DNA of 64,000 nt from Cyrtodaria siliqua. Its lineage: Eukaryota > Mollusca > Bivalvia > Adapedonta > Hiatellidae. The notes below the pieces were generated by a model. The model made no database searches, was not told the origin of the DNA, and saw only the letters and a list, made by a program, of their open reading frames with translations. The translations under genes and the position numbers were made by a program. Numbering within the stretch: position 1 is the stretch's first letter; each line of letters opens with the position of its first letter. The stretch is from the NCBI GenBank assembly GCA_037043455.1, contig JAWPHD010001351.1, positions 1-64,000 of the forward strand. Reading direction: 5' to 3'. Positions 22,041 through 35,600 of the stretch are shown piece after piece.

Positions 22041-23440
22041 TCCATATAAGTTAAAATTTTATTTTACAGTTTTTAACTTTTCAGTTTTTACATAAAATAC
22101 AACAAAATATAAACAACATACGCCTACAAGATGTTGCACTCTTTAGAATTGTGCATGCTTTTATCATTTTGTATTATCAACAAATTAATATCTACCAGCG
22201 TTTTATACAAAAACATGATTTCCATTTCACTGAAAACATGATTGAAATGAAATAGTTTGTAGTTTCCATCACAGGTCATTGTTTTAAGTCTACAGATAAT
22301 GAAATAGTAACAAATTCACTATTAATTTCAGATTATGTTACATTTTTTTGTTGGTAAACCTCTCATGGTTTTGGTGTATTATTAAAGAAGAAATATATAA
22401 TTTTTATCTTAATGTTTGAGAGCATGACAGTTTCTTATGGAATGTAATCTTCGTAAAATAATGAAATGATTCTCAAATGCTATAAAAAAAAAAGTTGATT
22501 TAACATCATACTGAAATAAGTGACTATTCTATCAAGTTAAACTAAAAGTGTTTATTGCACAGGGATACAGTACAACAACAAAGCCTTGGAGTGCACTACT
22601 TTTACGAACATATCAGCTACAGGGTCATATCAGCTACAGGAACGTGAAACATTGTCAGTTAATCAGTCAATAAAAACTAAAATCCTATTTATAGCAGAAG
22701 TAAAAGATTTTGTTTACTTCTAAATTAAATTATTGTAAGACTTTTTGGTTTGGTTTATTATTGATTTACTGATAAAATTCCTGCGAACCAGCTCTCAATG
22801 TAATGTGTACATTATATTCCAAATAATTTGAACTTTAATACCTAAAGCATATTTTAGCATTTCAATTTTATGATAAGGTACGCGTTATAGCTTACCGAAT
22901 TTATTACAGCAAAATGTTCCTACATATCAAAAACCTTTTATTACCGGTAATAATAATTTCCGTTTTTGAAGTGTTTTTTTTTATGTTCAAATCACTCACT
23001 ATCCGCAATGTCAAAAACAATGCTGTACCAGACGTTAGAACACCAACATTCTCACAATCTATTTAAAAACAAAACTCACTAAACTCTAGTCATGACAATC
23101 AGTTATGATACACAGGATAAGTTAACTAGCACATGCTATTTATATTACATCTATGTCTAGGCTAATGCTGTCCTTGACAAATTTATAACCAACAGTATAA
23201 TGATCTTTATTCTACATTTCTGTCGTGATTTTTTTTCTTCTGTCTGTCCAACGTTTATATAAAGTCTTCAAATGTTCTAAATGTTAACTTTTTGAAAAGT
23301 TACCAAACTTGAATAATCTATACAGCATTAACATAGCGTGAAAAATAAATGCTATAATTATATCGGTCTAAACCAGGCTGGTATTTCTATTTTTGATCAC
23401 TGAAATTGACATTAATGTTACACTACATGGCAGTATAAGT
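22041..23440 (-). other. Probable 3' untranslated region of the clathrin light chain gene
   Basis: This stretch follows the stop codon of the last clathrin light chain exon without another gene intervening. An AATAAA signal on the minus strand lies at 22058-22063, which would put cleavage near 22035-22045. It is AT-rich, with a short internal duplication at 22615-22640 ('catatcagctacagg'). The poly(A) choice is inference; other AATAAA-like strings exist. Confidence 0.4.
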
Positions 23441-23612
23441 TTATCTGACAAGTGGCGTCTGCTTTAACTGCAGTAAGATTGAACGCATTCTTGATATATC
23501 CTTTGTGTTCTTCGAGTTTTTCGGGTTAAATTCGCACAGACGGCAGATTTTCTCCCATTCCTCTCCAGGTTGGGTCTGGTCACGCTCAGCGACAAACGCT
23601 GCCTCCGATTGT
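23441..23612 (-). CDS. CLTA/CLTB-like: Clathrin light chain exon 6 (C terminus)
   Basis: 172 nt including the stop, acceptor TTTTCCAG. The first base completes the arginine of 'KENNR', then 'QSEAAFVAERDQTQPGEEWE' and the conserved C-terminal block ending 'LKQTPLVR' and stop. The 12-kb intron before it holds the 34-bp minisatellite. No exon equivalent to the vertebrate neuronal insert was recognised there. Confidence 0.95.
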
Positions 23613-26600
23613 CTGGAAAAGTAAACAGGTAAATACACGGTTAAAATCAGCTGTAATGGATTCTCATGTCTTCAATTGCGTTCTATCGACAATCCTACAA
23701 TATGGCGACATCATAGATTTTCTTTTATAAAACTGACCTTTCTGGTGTGGTGTATTGTGTGGTCGAACGCTTAATCGCTTGCTGTATTCCATCTCAAGAT
23801 AAACAGTGATGTTTATCAATTTAAAATTAACATATTAAACTGTATCCTTAGATAAACACCTGGATCTACCTGGATCAGAGGGTAAAAACAAAAAGCCAAC
23901 ATAAACTTTAGAGAAATGGGTTTTTACGTCCCATTAACGCATCATATTAGGTTATATTGGGAAAGCAACCTCATAGGGAGGTGAGATAAATAATGAAGTT
24001 TCCCCATCAGATTAATGAAGTTTCCCATCAGACAAACTTCTGTGAATAATGAAGTTTCCCAATCAGACAAACGTCTGTGAATAATGAAGTTTCCCAATCA
24101 GACAATGAAGTTACCCATCAGACAATGTCTGTGAATAATGAAGTTTCCCATCACACAAACTTCTGTGAATGATGAAGTTTCCCATCAGATAAACTTCTGT
24201 GAATAATGAAGTTTCCCATCAGACAAACTTCTGTGAATGATGAAGTTTCCCATCAGATTAACTTCTGTAAATAATGAAGTTTCCCATCAGACAAACTTCT
24301 GTGAATGATGAAGTTTCACATCAGATAAACTTCTGTAAATAATGAAGTTTCCCATCAGTTAAACCTCTGTAAATAATGAAGTTTCCCCATCAGATAAACT
24401 TCTGTAAATAATGAAGTTTCCCATCAGATAAACTTGTAAATAATGAAGTTTCCCATCAGATAAACTTCTGTAAATAATGAAGTTTCCCATCAGATAAACT
24501 TCTGTAAATGATGAAGTTTCCCATCAGATAAACAGTTTCCCATCAGATAAACTTCTGTGAATAACAAAGTTTCCCATCAGACAAACTTCTTAAATAATGA
24601 AGTTTTCCATCAGACAAACTTTTGTGAATAATGAAGTTTCCCATCAGATAAACTTCTGTAAATAATGAAGTTTCCCATCAGATAAACTTCTGTAAATAAT
24701 GAAGTTTCCCATCAGACAAACTTCTGTGAAAAATGAAGTTTCCCATCAGACAAAACTTCTGCGAATAATGAAGTTTCCCATCAGATAAACTTCTGTGAAT
24801 AATGAAGTTTCCCACAAACTTCTGTGTATAATGAAATTTCCCATCAGATTAATGAAGTTTCCCATCAGAAGTCTGTGAATAATGAAGTTTCCCATCAGAC
24901 AAACTTCTGTAAATAATGAAGTTTCCTATCAGATTAATGAAGTTTCCCATCAGAAGTCTGTGAATAATGAAGTTTCCCATGAGATGTTTGTAAATAATGA
25001 AGTTTCCCACAAACTTCTGTGAATAATGAAGTTTCCCATCAGCTTAATGAAGTTTCCCAATCAGAAGTCTGTGAATAATGAAGTTTCCCATCAGACAAAC
25101 TTCTGTAAATAATGAAGTTTCCCCATCAGAATAATGAAGTTTCCTATCAGACAAACTTCTGCCACTGAGTGGACCCACTCAATATTCAGTTGATTCATAA
25201 TAAATTGGTCAATCTATCAATTATGTTTTCTTCAAGGATTGCATGACATTTTAAGAAAAAAATAAATTGTAGAATATATTTGCCTGTGAAATCATTTACA
25301 TATAAGAAAGTAGACTGGGCACAGAAGAGAGCATAAAGCATTTATTAAGATATATGTAAAGAATTACGACTTCTTTTCAAAAAGTATTCTTAGCTTAGGG
25401 TTAAGACTAAATTCATCGGGCAGGGTACTACAATTTATTCATAGATTGCAAAATGTATGAAATAAAATTCTCTAAATATTCTTTAAATAACCTTATGGAT
25501 GGAACCTCAAAACGTTCACTTCTTGCAATTTTATGTTGAAAATTGCACAAATATAATCAAAAACAATATAGTCAATGAAAAATACCTTCAAACAAATGTA
25601 AATGTATAATGTTATAACTCAGTTTTTGTTTTCATGCACCACATATATTTTTAATACAAAAGTGAAATATGAATACATGAAATTATCTTTGAATTGTTCA
25701 TGCACTTGAGAGATGATTTCTGAAAGTTACACTTATTGACAACTTAACATCAATATATAATTACTCCATAAAACATTAACTATCCACATCCACCAATTAA
25801 TTAATCGTGCTTTCATTCCAAATTATATTTTTATAACTGAATCATGCGTAAATAACAAATGATGTTGGCTGTATTTCATCCAAATGGGCAGATCCAGGAT
25901 GTTGGTTAGGAAGTGGTTAACTTTTTCGAGAAATATAATTATTTGACTAGAATTGTGTTCCACGGAACACTCCTCGGAACACTTGTGTCACCTGCCGGGT
26001 TCTTATTTCAAAATTATGGCCAGTTATGAGCTTGGTTAGGTTGCAGGTTCAACTTCTATGAAGGGGGGCATAACTCTGCCAAAGCAAAAGTCAGAGTTAT
26101 TGGACATGTGTAATAACATTTCTTGTGGTAAGATGAAGATGGGTGTGAAGTTTCATAAACATAAATCAAATATTTTCAAATTATGGCTAAGGTTAGGTTT
26201 CAGGTTAAAGTGTGACTGACTGATGACAAAGTGATCCCTAAGTGTCTGCCATGCAATGCAGGCGACACAAAAAACAAAACTCTCCTAAAGAACTTAAGGT
26301 CTCAGCATATTTACTGTTGACGGGGAGACTATCGTATACATACAGTTTTAAGAAAGGTTGGTAAGTAATTTCTCACTTAATTTAAGTGGAGGTGAATATC
26401 AAATCGATCATTTTTCAGATTTTACACAGGGAGGTGAAAGTCTGCCACCACTTGATCCGTCCCTGAGCAATAATTTATAGCAATGAACATATTTAAGGTA
26501 GGTCTACTGCAGTCTTCTCGTTATTAAAAGCACAGATCCTTAAGGTGGTTCCATACCAATGGTTTGCACAAACTCAAATCGACAAAACTGAATGACAAAC

Positions 26601-29600
26601 TAAATATATAATGGACAAAAATACTGAAACGGGTATTCTTCGGAAGCCGAGAAAAGTCAAAACCTGCACTGTAATCTCGTACTAACTCTAGACTTCTCAA
26701 CATGTTCATTAAATAAATATGTAAAAGCTTACAATATGAAAAACTTATTTTCATATATCCACATCAGAACCTGTGGGTATACCCAGAGTAACAACTGCTT
26801 CAAAGATACAGCAGAGAGAAACTGGGTTTTTATATCATTTCAAACTTTACATCGGTGCCATGGTGTAAACTCTATATCAATTAATACTTTATTTTCCAGT
26901 TGACAAATAAAATTATTTACTCTCAAAATTTCACCAAAATAATTAACTTCTATAATATAAAGTTCATCTATTACCAATTAAGGCTAATTCGTCTATTTCT
27001 TTTTGTCCAATTGTAAAGTGTTTTTCCAGTAATAATAGACAATTTATGTAAGTTAGTCAGAAAATAATATGCATAAATGCTCCGATTTCATCAACTTTGT
27101 GCCTAGCATAAGAGCAGGGGTGTCACAAAAGCAAGCGGCACATTGAGCAATGTACAAGGGGTTTAAATGCTATTGTATCTAAACTAATAGAAATACAACT
27201 AAAGAAGCCAGGGAAACCAGTCGAAGAAGCATAGGGTTCCACGCCTACCTCCACTTAATGACATATCTGATCTGAGGAATACTAGGGCTTAACAAGAGGA
27301 CTATTCGATCCAAGACTCGAGACAAAGTCAATTTAATACAAGACTCAATCATAAATGGTGGACCCAAGACCACACGTCTATTTGATCTAAGACTAAACAT
27401 GGCGTCTATTTATCCAAGATTTTATAAGGACGGAGTGACGCCAAGAGTCAACACGAGGACTATTCGACCAAAGACTCAAAATGTTGATTAATCAATCCAA
27501 GGCTGGAGATCAGACTACACCAATTACCAACCAATCAGTGGGCACGGAGCTATTACACAGAATCTCTTAATTTTGGTTGGTTGTCAAGGTAAACAAACCA
27601 AAAAATCTTGCTAAAAAAATAAAATTCAACTTTTGAATTCATACATTAAATCATACATTTGTGCAATGTATTCATAATGTGTTGCATAATCAAAGAAAGA
27701 AGTATATTTTACATGTTCCTCATGTTTCTACATGCAAGTAGGTGGATCAGCACCATCCGACCAAAAAGCTTTTTCAAAACATACTAAATGTATAGCTTCC
27801 GTATGTTTTGTTGATAAAACTAAGATAGGTCTTTCAAAGCAAGTAATAACAAATATAGCTTCCTATATTAGGAAACTCAGTACAGAGCTTAGAGCTATAA
27901 AGTAGGCCTATGGAAAATGAATTGGTGTAGTATGACCTGGAGTATAAGATGCTAAACTAATTAACTAACCACCACTGAATCTCATTCCCCCAACATATTG
28001 GGAAAGTTATAAATTATGATACCTGCTTTGTAGAATGGACCTGTGTGTGATGCAAGCAAGCAGAGTGAGTCACTGTTAATAGCTGCTGTGTAGATTTGAT
28101 TATGAATTCTTATATATCACCATATATGTTACAGTAATTGTAGCTGCATGTTTTTTATTTCAATATTATAAATAATAATTCAGCAATATTAAAGCACTAA
28201 ACGCTAGTGCCAAATTTGACTATAAATGGTGTAAAAAATAATGTAAATATTCAAAGTTTGGCTCTAGAGTCTTTAATTTTGCTATTATGTTGTTATTATT
28301 TTTAATATTATACCAGCAGGAGATGCAGTTATGTAATGTATTTCAGGGGCGGATTCAAGGGGATGCCCCACCACCCTACTTAAATCCGAGAAGTTTTTCT
28401 AAAATATGTTGCAGCTCTATGAAAAATATAAAATTACTTATTGTTTGTTTTTGTTTGTTTAATGTTTTTGAAAGTTGCACCCCCTCTCCTCAAATTCCCT
28501 AATCCGGTAACCGCCCCTGTAAAACATGTCATCCTTTATAATGTCTGGTTAAGGGGAATGTAGCGACACAGCCAAACAAGCTCTGCTAATGAGAGTACTG
28601 AAAAACTTGGAAAAGGGCAAAAGAATTATCAAAATTGGAGGATAAACACAAAAGATATGACCACTTCAAGGTTCTTCTAAAAAAGATATGGGAGTCGCCA
28701 TTTTTCATAACTATGACATCATAGTTTCAAATTACCATAATATGAAATATTAATAAATATCATTTGTAGCATGGTCGGTGACATTTCCTTTGATGAATGC
28801 CAAGCATTAAATCGTTTAATTTAGGGTAACTACTGGGGTGTGGCTATACCGTACTGCATCTACCAGATAGTGGAATTTAGAGTACGGATGTCACTCTGGC
28901 CATACCCATCTCGGTGTTTAAATAAGCCATATCGCTGAGACCAGACTCTATTATTACTTAAAGCAAATCACTGCAAATGAATGCCAAATACTAAATACAG
29001 GTCATACAAAGCATTATTGCCATTAAGTATACATATTTTTGATATAGTTGCTGTAATTTTTTTCCTATAAATCAGTAAATATTCATATTTATAAATATTC
29101 CACAAATATATGGTCATTTAGAACTGAAAAAAGCTAGAAAAAACTGTTTTACAAAAAAATGTGATGTCATAACTCTCAAAATGGAAACTTCCATATCGGT
29201 TACGATAGAACCTTCAATGAATCATATCTTCCTTGTTTTTCATCCAATTTTGAGAATTCTTTTACCCTTATTGAACACTTTCAGAACTCTCAATAACAAA
29301 GATGGTTTGGCTGTGTCGCTACATTCCCTTTACCGGTAATACAATTACCTAATTATATAACTAGCCAGAAAGGTCTATTTCCTTCCCCTTTAACTTCCTT
29401 TCTAAGGTACTTATTAAATTTACCAAATTATAGATGACATTTTTTTGTTGTTTTGTTTTTCGCTAACTATTCTAATAAAACAACGCTTTAACAGCATTTA
29501 ATATATTCAACAAACAACACTTTACAAATCTGCAAAATCAATTATTTTTTTAAAACAACAAAATAATCATCTAACAAAATCATTTTAAAATGAAAATAAA

Positions 29601-32600
29601 AAAAAATCAACTACAAATGCAAGTCAATAAGTATACCACAAGGGCACTTAAAATAATCATCTACAAACATTGGACGAAAAAATCTATAATTAAAAATCAC
29701 ACAAATAATTTAAAAAGAAAATTGCTATAAATCATTTAAATGATTTTCACTTGAAATGGAAAAATTAACCTCAAACTCAGGTCAAATGAATCGGTACCCT
29801 GCGAGGCTGTTAAAAATCTATCTAAAGTTGATGACATGTATCTCCACAACTCTACATACCGTAACATAAAACACAGACACATTACGTGGTCCCGCCTTAA
29901 TTCCATTTAGCGATGGGAAAGCTTATTATAGCAGGATTTTTCGACAATAAAACAGGTTTAAAAACATTCTTTTTACTGAAAAAATGCGAAAACCTGTTTA
30001 AAATTACCTATTAAATGTTTAAATTTTACAACATGTACAATATACGAACATTTCAAGCCGAAATTAAGGTATTATTTCATACCCCAGTCAACCCCATTTT
30101 CGCTTCTTGGAGAAGGGGTTGGTTGGGGTATAAAAGTTAATACTCGGACCACGTAATGAAACATACCCATGTACCAGATAGTAATGACATTGTCAGGGTT
30201 CAATGCAACACTGCTGTGTCTTCTTCTTTATGTATACGTAGTTACAGCACAGTTGCGTTGAACCCTCAAATTATATAGAAGATATTTATTTGTTGTCAAC
30301 CTGGGCTAGAGGGCGTGAATGGTAGCAAGCACTTTTTACTACTGTTCATGAACAGTCTCAATCAAACTGAGATTGCAATATTTTTTGTATTTATCGTGTT
30401 CGAAGATAATTATCGATGTTTTTGTATACTTCTCTTATGACACATGTTAATCCGAGCCTTCTCTGACCCTCAAAGCCCTTTTTGTGTGTGTGGCTTTTCA
30501 GTCAGATTAAATATCTAAATTGTAAAAAGGGCTGGTAAGGTCAGAGACTCGGATTAGACACATATCTAGTGACTTCATATATTTTGCTATACACTATTTT
30601 AAAAGGACCAAATTACTTCAGCATTATTAATACCGCCCAAAACTGTGGAACGGTATTACCAGGGTGAACACATATATAACAAAGTACATGTTACAAACTA
30701 GGTTACAACTGTAATAACTGACTTGACTAGACATTAACCAAATAAAAGAAGATAAACAAACATGACCTTAAATATATATTTAACACAATGAAAAACATTG
30801 TTTTGGATAAGTTTTTTTCCAATTTACCGGCCAACATTTAATTAGGTCAATTACAATGCCGAGGTTGTTGTTGTTTTATCTGAAGAAATTGTTTAACCCC
30901 AGCATTGTTTCATAAAATGACAAGATGATTGTGTCTGCCTAAATACCCAAACATACATGCACTTTTTAACTAAATAAATTCGACGAATGCTAACAGACAA
31001 GTTCTGAGCATGCAAAACTGCAAAACTAAGTTTGAAAGGTAAAACTCCATATTTTCCCCCATTTTTGAACATACCGGTACTAAAGATCTGAACCATATTC
31101 AACATAAAACTTTGCCGACAGAATAAGGTCATGTTTGTTCACATTGTTTCATCTTGATTGTTAGATAGATAATGATAAAACTTACGGCCCAGATCTGTAG
31201 ACGTACAAAAACATAACAGCATGGTTAGAATGGATGATCTTAAAAGCATACATGTACATTGATTTCTTGTCAATGAAAGAAACAGCTACAATTGAGTTAT
31301 AAACCATACCTGTCAATATTTCTACATTTGGATACCTTTTCAATTTAATGAGTGCTTGATTATTTAATGCCAACAAAATCGTGAGTCAGTCAGAAGGAAA
31401 ACATATTATTTTTTAAACATAACCTCGTCCAAATAAAGACCAAAAAGTATTTTTTGTTATTTCAAAATATCCTTATATCTCTCCATCTGTCAGGGCAGTT
31501 AAATGTTGATTGCATGATTTTTACTCTGTCTAATATATCTATGCTGCACTAATGCTGTCGAGACAATATCGATTTCTGTCCAGGTTATAAAACGGTGACA
31601 TGTATAAAGAACAAACGATATAGCAAAGTCCAGACAGCGTTAGCAGAGCATTATGCCATACTATGTTCTTTCATTGATAAATATATCAACATTTTCAAAT
31701 AATGCAGTGATACAGCAAGGGTTCTAGTCTATCGATTTTCAAAAATTGAAAAAGTGTTAAGAGTCAAATGATGAAAAAAGGAAAACAGAGCAAAGTTGCT
31801 AAAATTATGAAATCAAAGCTCCGTAAACAAGTTCGATTATTTAAAATATCAAATATGAAAGACTGAACCCTTTCTAGAAATAATGATGTAAAGGGGTCTA
31901 TTCTGAACTGTTCTCCATTTCGTCTCATGAAGTCATGCTGTTTACAGACAAATTCTCTAGCACGATAATACAGCGCATTGTATAAGCGACTAATAGCGCG
32001 TAAGACCAGGTCCTTTATCAGTCTACATAATGTTATGATTTGTTAATTTCTATGCATCTTAAACATATACAGAACTAAGTAACATTACCCTATAATCCCA
32101 AATAAACGCCCCTCCCCTAATACCACCCACCCCTCTCCTCACCATTTTTTCAGGAACTTACCAAATGATGCAAGTGTTCACAATGGAACACACAGAACCT
32201 CTAGAAAACTTAAAATCCGATGCATTAATTGACATACAGACTTTGTTTTTTTGGTAAAGAAAATCATTAAATAATGTCTGGTTTAAAAATGTAATTATGT
32301 ATTTTTGGTCTCAAATAAATGCCCCCTTTTCAAAAATGTTACGCCCTCAGGGGCGATTATTTGGGATTGTACGGTAATTATGTGCAACAAACACTACCAA
32401 TGTTAGGTCATTGAATGAACACATGTTTTATCAAATATCATACAGTTAACTATGTTCAAAAAAATTCTGAAATTCAATATAGATTCATAATAAGTTCTCT
32501 TCTTACAACATAAGATCCATCTCTGCATGTAATTGAAAAATAATTACTTGAAAATTCTAGAATAGGCAAACTTTCAAACCTGTAACGAACGAGGCAGCTT

Positions 32601-35600
32601 TTTTTCATATATTAATATTAAAATTGTTCTAGTGGAGAATACTAGATCGTTCGACTGATATCTGTTTTAACAAGAGCACCCACTGCGGGTGCCTGACGCT
32701 CGTCTGTTTGTGGACCTTAAACAAAATTCTAAGTTCAAAAAGGGCACAACTTTTGCAAAATGCGTAACAGAGTTACGAAACTTGATTTGCTGTGTGGTGT
32801 TATGATGTAGAACAACTATGCACAGTTTCAAATCTGTAGCTGTAATAGTTACTGAAAAACGTGGACTTTAACCAAAATTCTAAGTTCAAAAAGGGGCATA
32901 TCTTTTGCAAAATGTACACCAGAGTTATAAAACTTGATTCGCTGTGTTATTTTATGATGTAAAACAACTATGCAAAGTTTCAAATCTGTAGCTGTAAAAG
33001 TTACTGACAAAAGTGGACATGAATGCAAAAGTTAACCAAGATTCACGCAGACGACGACGCAGACGCAGACCAAGTCATGACAATAACTCATCTCGTTTTT
33101 TCAAAAGCAGACAAGCTAAAAATGATGTTTATGGTGAAAAAATGAACATTTCTTGTCTCTTGACCTAAATGATACCTATATAGGAGAATCGATGATCCAT
33201 GCAATGACACCCAAAAGCTGTGTTTATACAAACTGGTGTACCGCTTTGAGTATCATTTAGAATCAAGATCAACAGAATTTAATACAAGGTTCTCCTCCGG
33301 TATAAAAGATGGGATAGTTTTCTATTGTAAACATGATTGAAAATGTATTCTAAATAGAAAGATGGCGTTATTCAAAAGTTTTATTTGCCTTGAGTGACAG
33401 ACCCCTTCTTTTTTACAGCACAGATTAATCATGCATCGCAGTCCTTGTTGATTACATTAAACTAAATATTCTATGTTAGGTTTATGATAGATGCATTAAA
33501 CACACCACCCCCACCCAAAAACAGGCCTGTTCCCCTTAGCAGCTGTAAACATAAAAGGGTAGATTTTTGTTATGCTCTGCCACAAGTGGAATGGAGCATA
33601 TATAGTGTTGCTCCGTCTGTCTGGCCATACGCCTCCATTGTAAACCCGGATCAGCCTGCGAGTATAAACTTATCGGAGGGGTACAATGACTGGCTACAGA
33701 TCAGTCATTTCCCCCAAAACACCCCTTTTCCACATAAATGGAAGTGTTAATTCAAAGAAAGAACAGTCCATGATATATATGTAGTGGGTGACTTACAGCA
33801 CTAAAGCTGCACATCCGTGTCCCACAGACACATTTTCTTGGTAAAATCTACAGATTTATATACATTGTTTTTTTTTAAAGATGTACATCAAAAAAAAGTG
33901 TTACAGGGAAACAATACGGAATAATAAATAGGGAAAAACACACACATCTTTTGTGTGCCTAATACGATGACCATACCACACAGTTATATATAAATGCTAA
34001 ATAGTTACATTGACATCTGTAAACTCTTGCCAAAATAAAAATACTAAATTCCATATCCATAGAAATTGTATAAAAAAAAATAATTTCAGGCACCTAAAAG
34101 AAACTGCCACACCATGAGAAGTATCTGCTTTCAAACCCATGTTTTCTGCTATTTTGAACTTCGTCCATGTTTAATTTAGTGTGAATAATTCCAGGGAGAC
34201 ATTTAAATGTGATGGCATCATGATCCCTGACATGGAGACATTTTTTTTAGCGTTGGTGCCACGCTATGTGGCAGGATGATATTCAAGTCACGTATTACAA
34301 ATCAAAAACATCAATCACAACTCAAATTTACCAAAACTGGTGTCTATTTGCACAAATATGCAAATTATTTAAAGGACTAGAGGAGATCTGGAAGAGCAGG
34401 GCAGGAAATTTTTTTGTGAAATATCTGAATGGTCAAATTGATAATTTGTTAAAGTATCTGAATTCTACTCGTCCTACATCAATGAGCACTTGTCACGGCG
34501 AGTGGACGAGTGGAGAGCGACGTGCGACAATCCAAATACCACATGAACAAACTCAAAAGCGATATATATGTCAAGCTTTCTGCAAATGGGCTCAACAAAA
34601 AAGATGTTATGCTTCTGTTGAATTTTTGATGCAAATGGACTTAATGAAACACGTACAAATACATTTTCCAGGATCTATGTATAAAATGTTTTTTGTCCAT
34701 TATGCTAGAAAAAACAATCAGTATACATTAATTCTCTTGACAAATATAATATTGTGATTTTAACAAAGCACATCATGATGATACAACCAAGTTAAGATTC
34801 TGAACACCAATTAAAATGGTCTTTTGCAATTACTTGATGTTTTTTATCAAATAACATGGCTTCTGGGAGTGCAATAAAGCCACGACTTATTTCTCGTAAT
34901 ACACTAGTGTGACCGAATCACTGTGTTTGTATACAGTAAAATATTTAATCCTAATTGTTTGCATAATATATCATACAGTATGTTCAGACGCCTTAATTAT
35001 TTATCATTATTTGAAATCTTACTTCATAAAATGAATGTTAGTAATGTTAAATTTGGTTTAAGGTGTCGCATTATTTGTAGGTCGAAAGCATTTACAGCCG
35101 CATATTGTAGCGACTACATGTAAACAACGTCATGATTTGTCTTACAAATTGCCGCCCTATATAAGGTACATTGACAACATTAAAGTGAAACTATCACGTC
35201 ATAGGTGTGTTATGTGATAAACAGAATCTTACATACAAGAGCCTCGTATCCTATAATTTTATCCAACTCGTTTATTAAAATCAATAATACACAGTCACTC
35301 ATGTAAGATCCTCTATATCTTTAGAAGCGAATGTCCCTAGTAATACCAATAATGCCAGGTCCACATTGAAACATGCATGGATGTTGTCAGCATACAGTCA
35401 TATCTGTGTTAGAGGTCACCCATAATAAACATTTTTATCATGTCGATCTGCATAATTCTACCGAGAAACAGGGTGCCTGAGATAAAACCTTTTGATGATG
35501 TCAGGGTGTATTTTATGACGTCTGGGTAGTTTTGAACATAAAAAAATGTGGGAAAAGGTAAATTAAATGATTTTAAACGATCAACATGATAAATAGAATA

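Noticed and set aside
23985..25165. CRISPR-like array (34-bp repeats)
   Set aside because: Units are contiguous without unique spacers and lie in a eukaryotic intron; this is a minisatellite.
34266..34757. 163-codon plus-strand frame
   Set aside because: Crosses a dispersed-repeat fragment and shows no domain; lies on the strand opposite to, and inside an intron of, the clathrin light chain gene.
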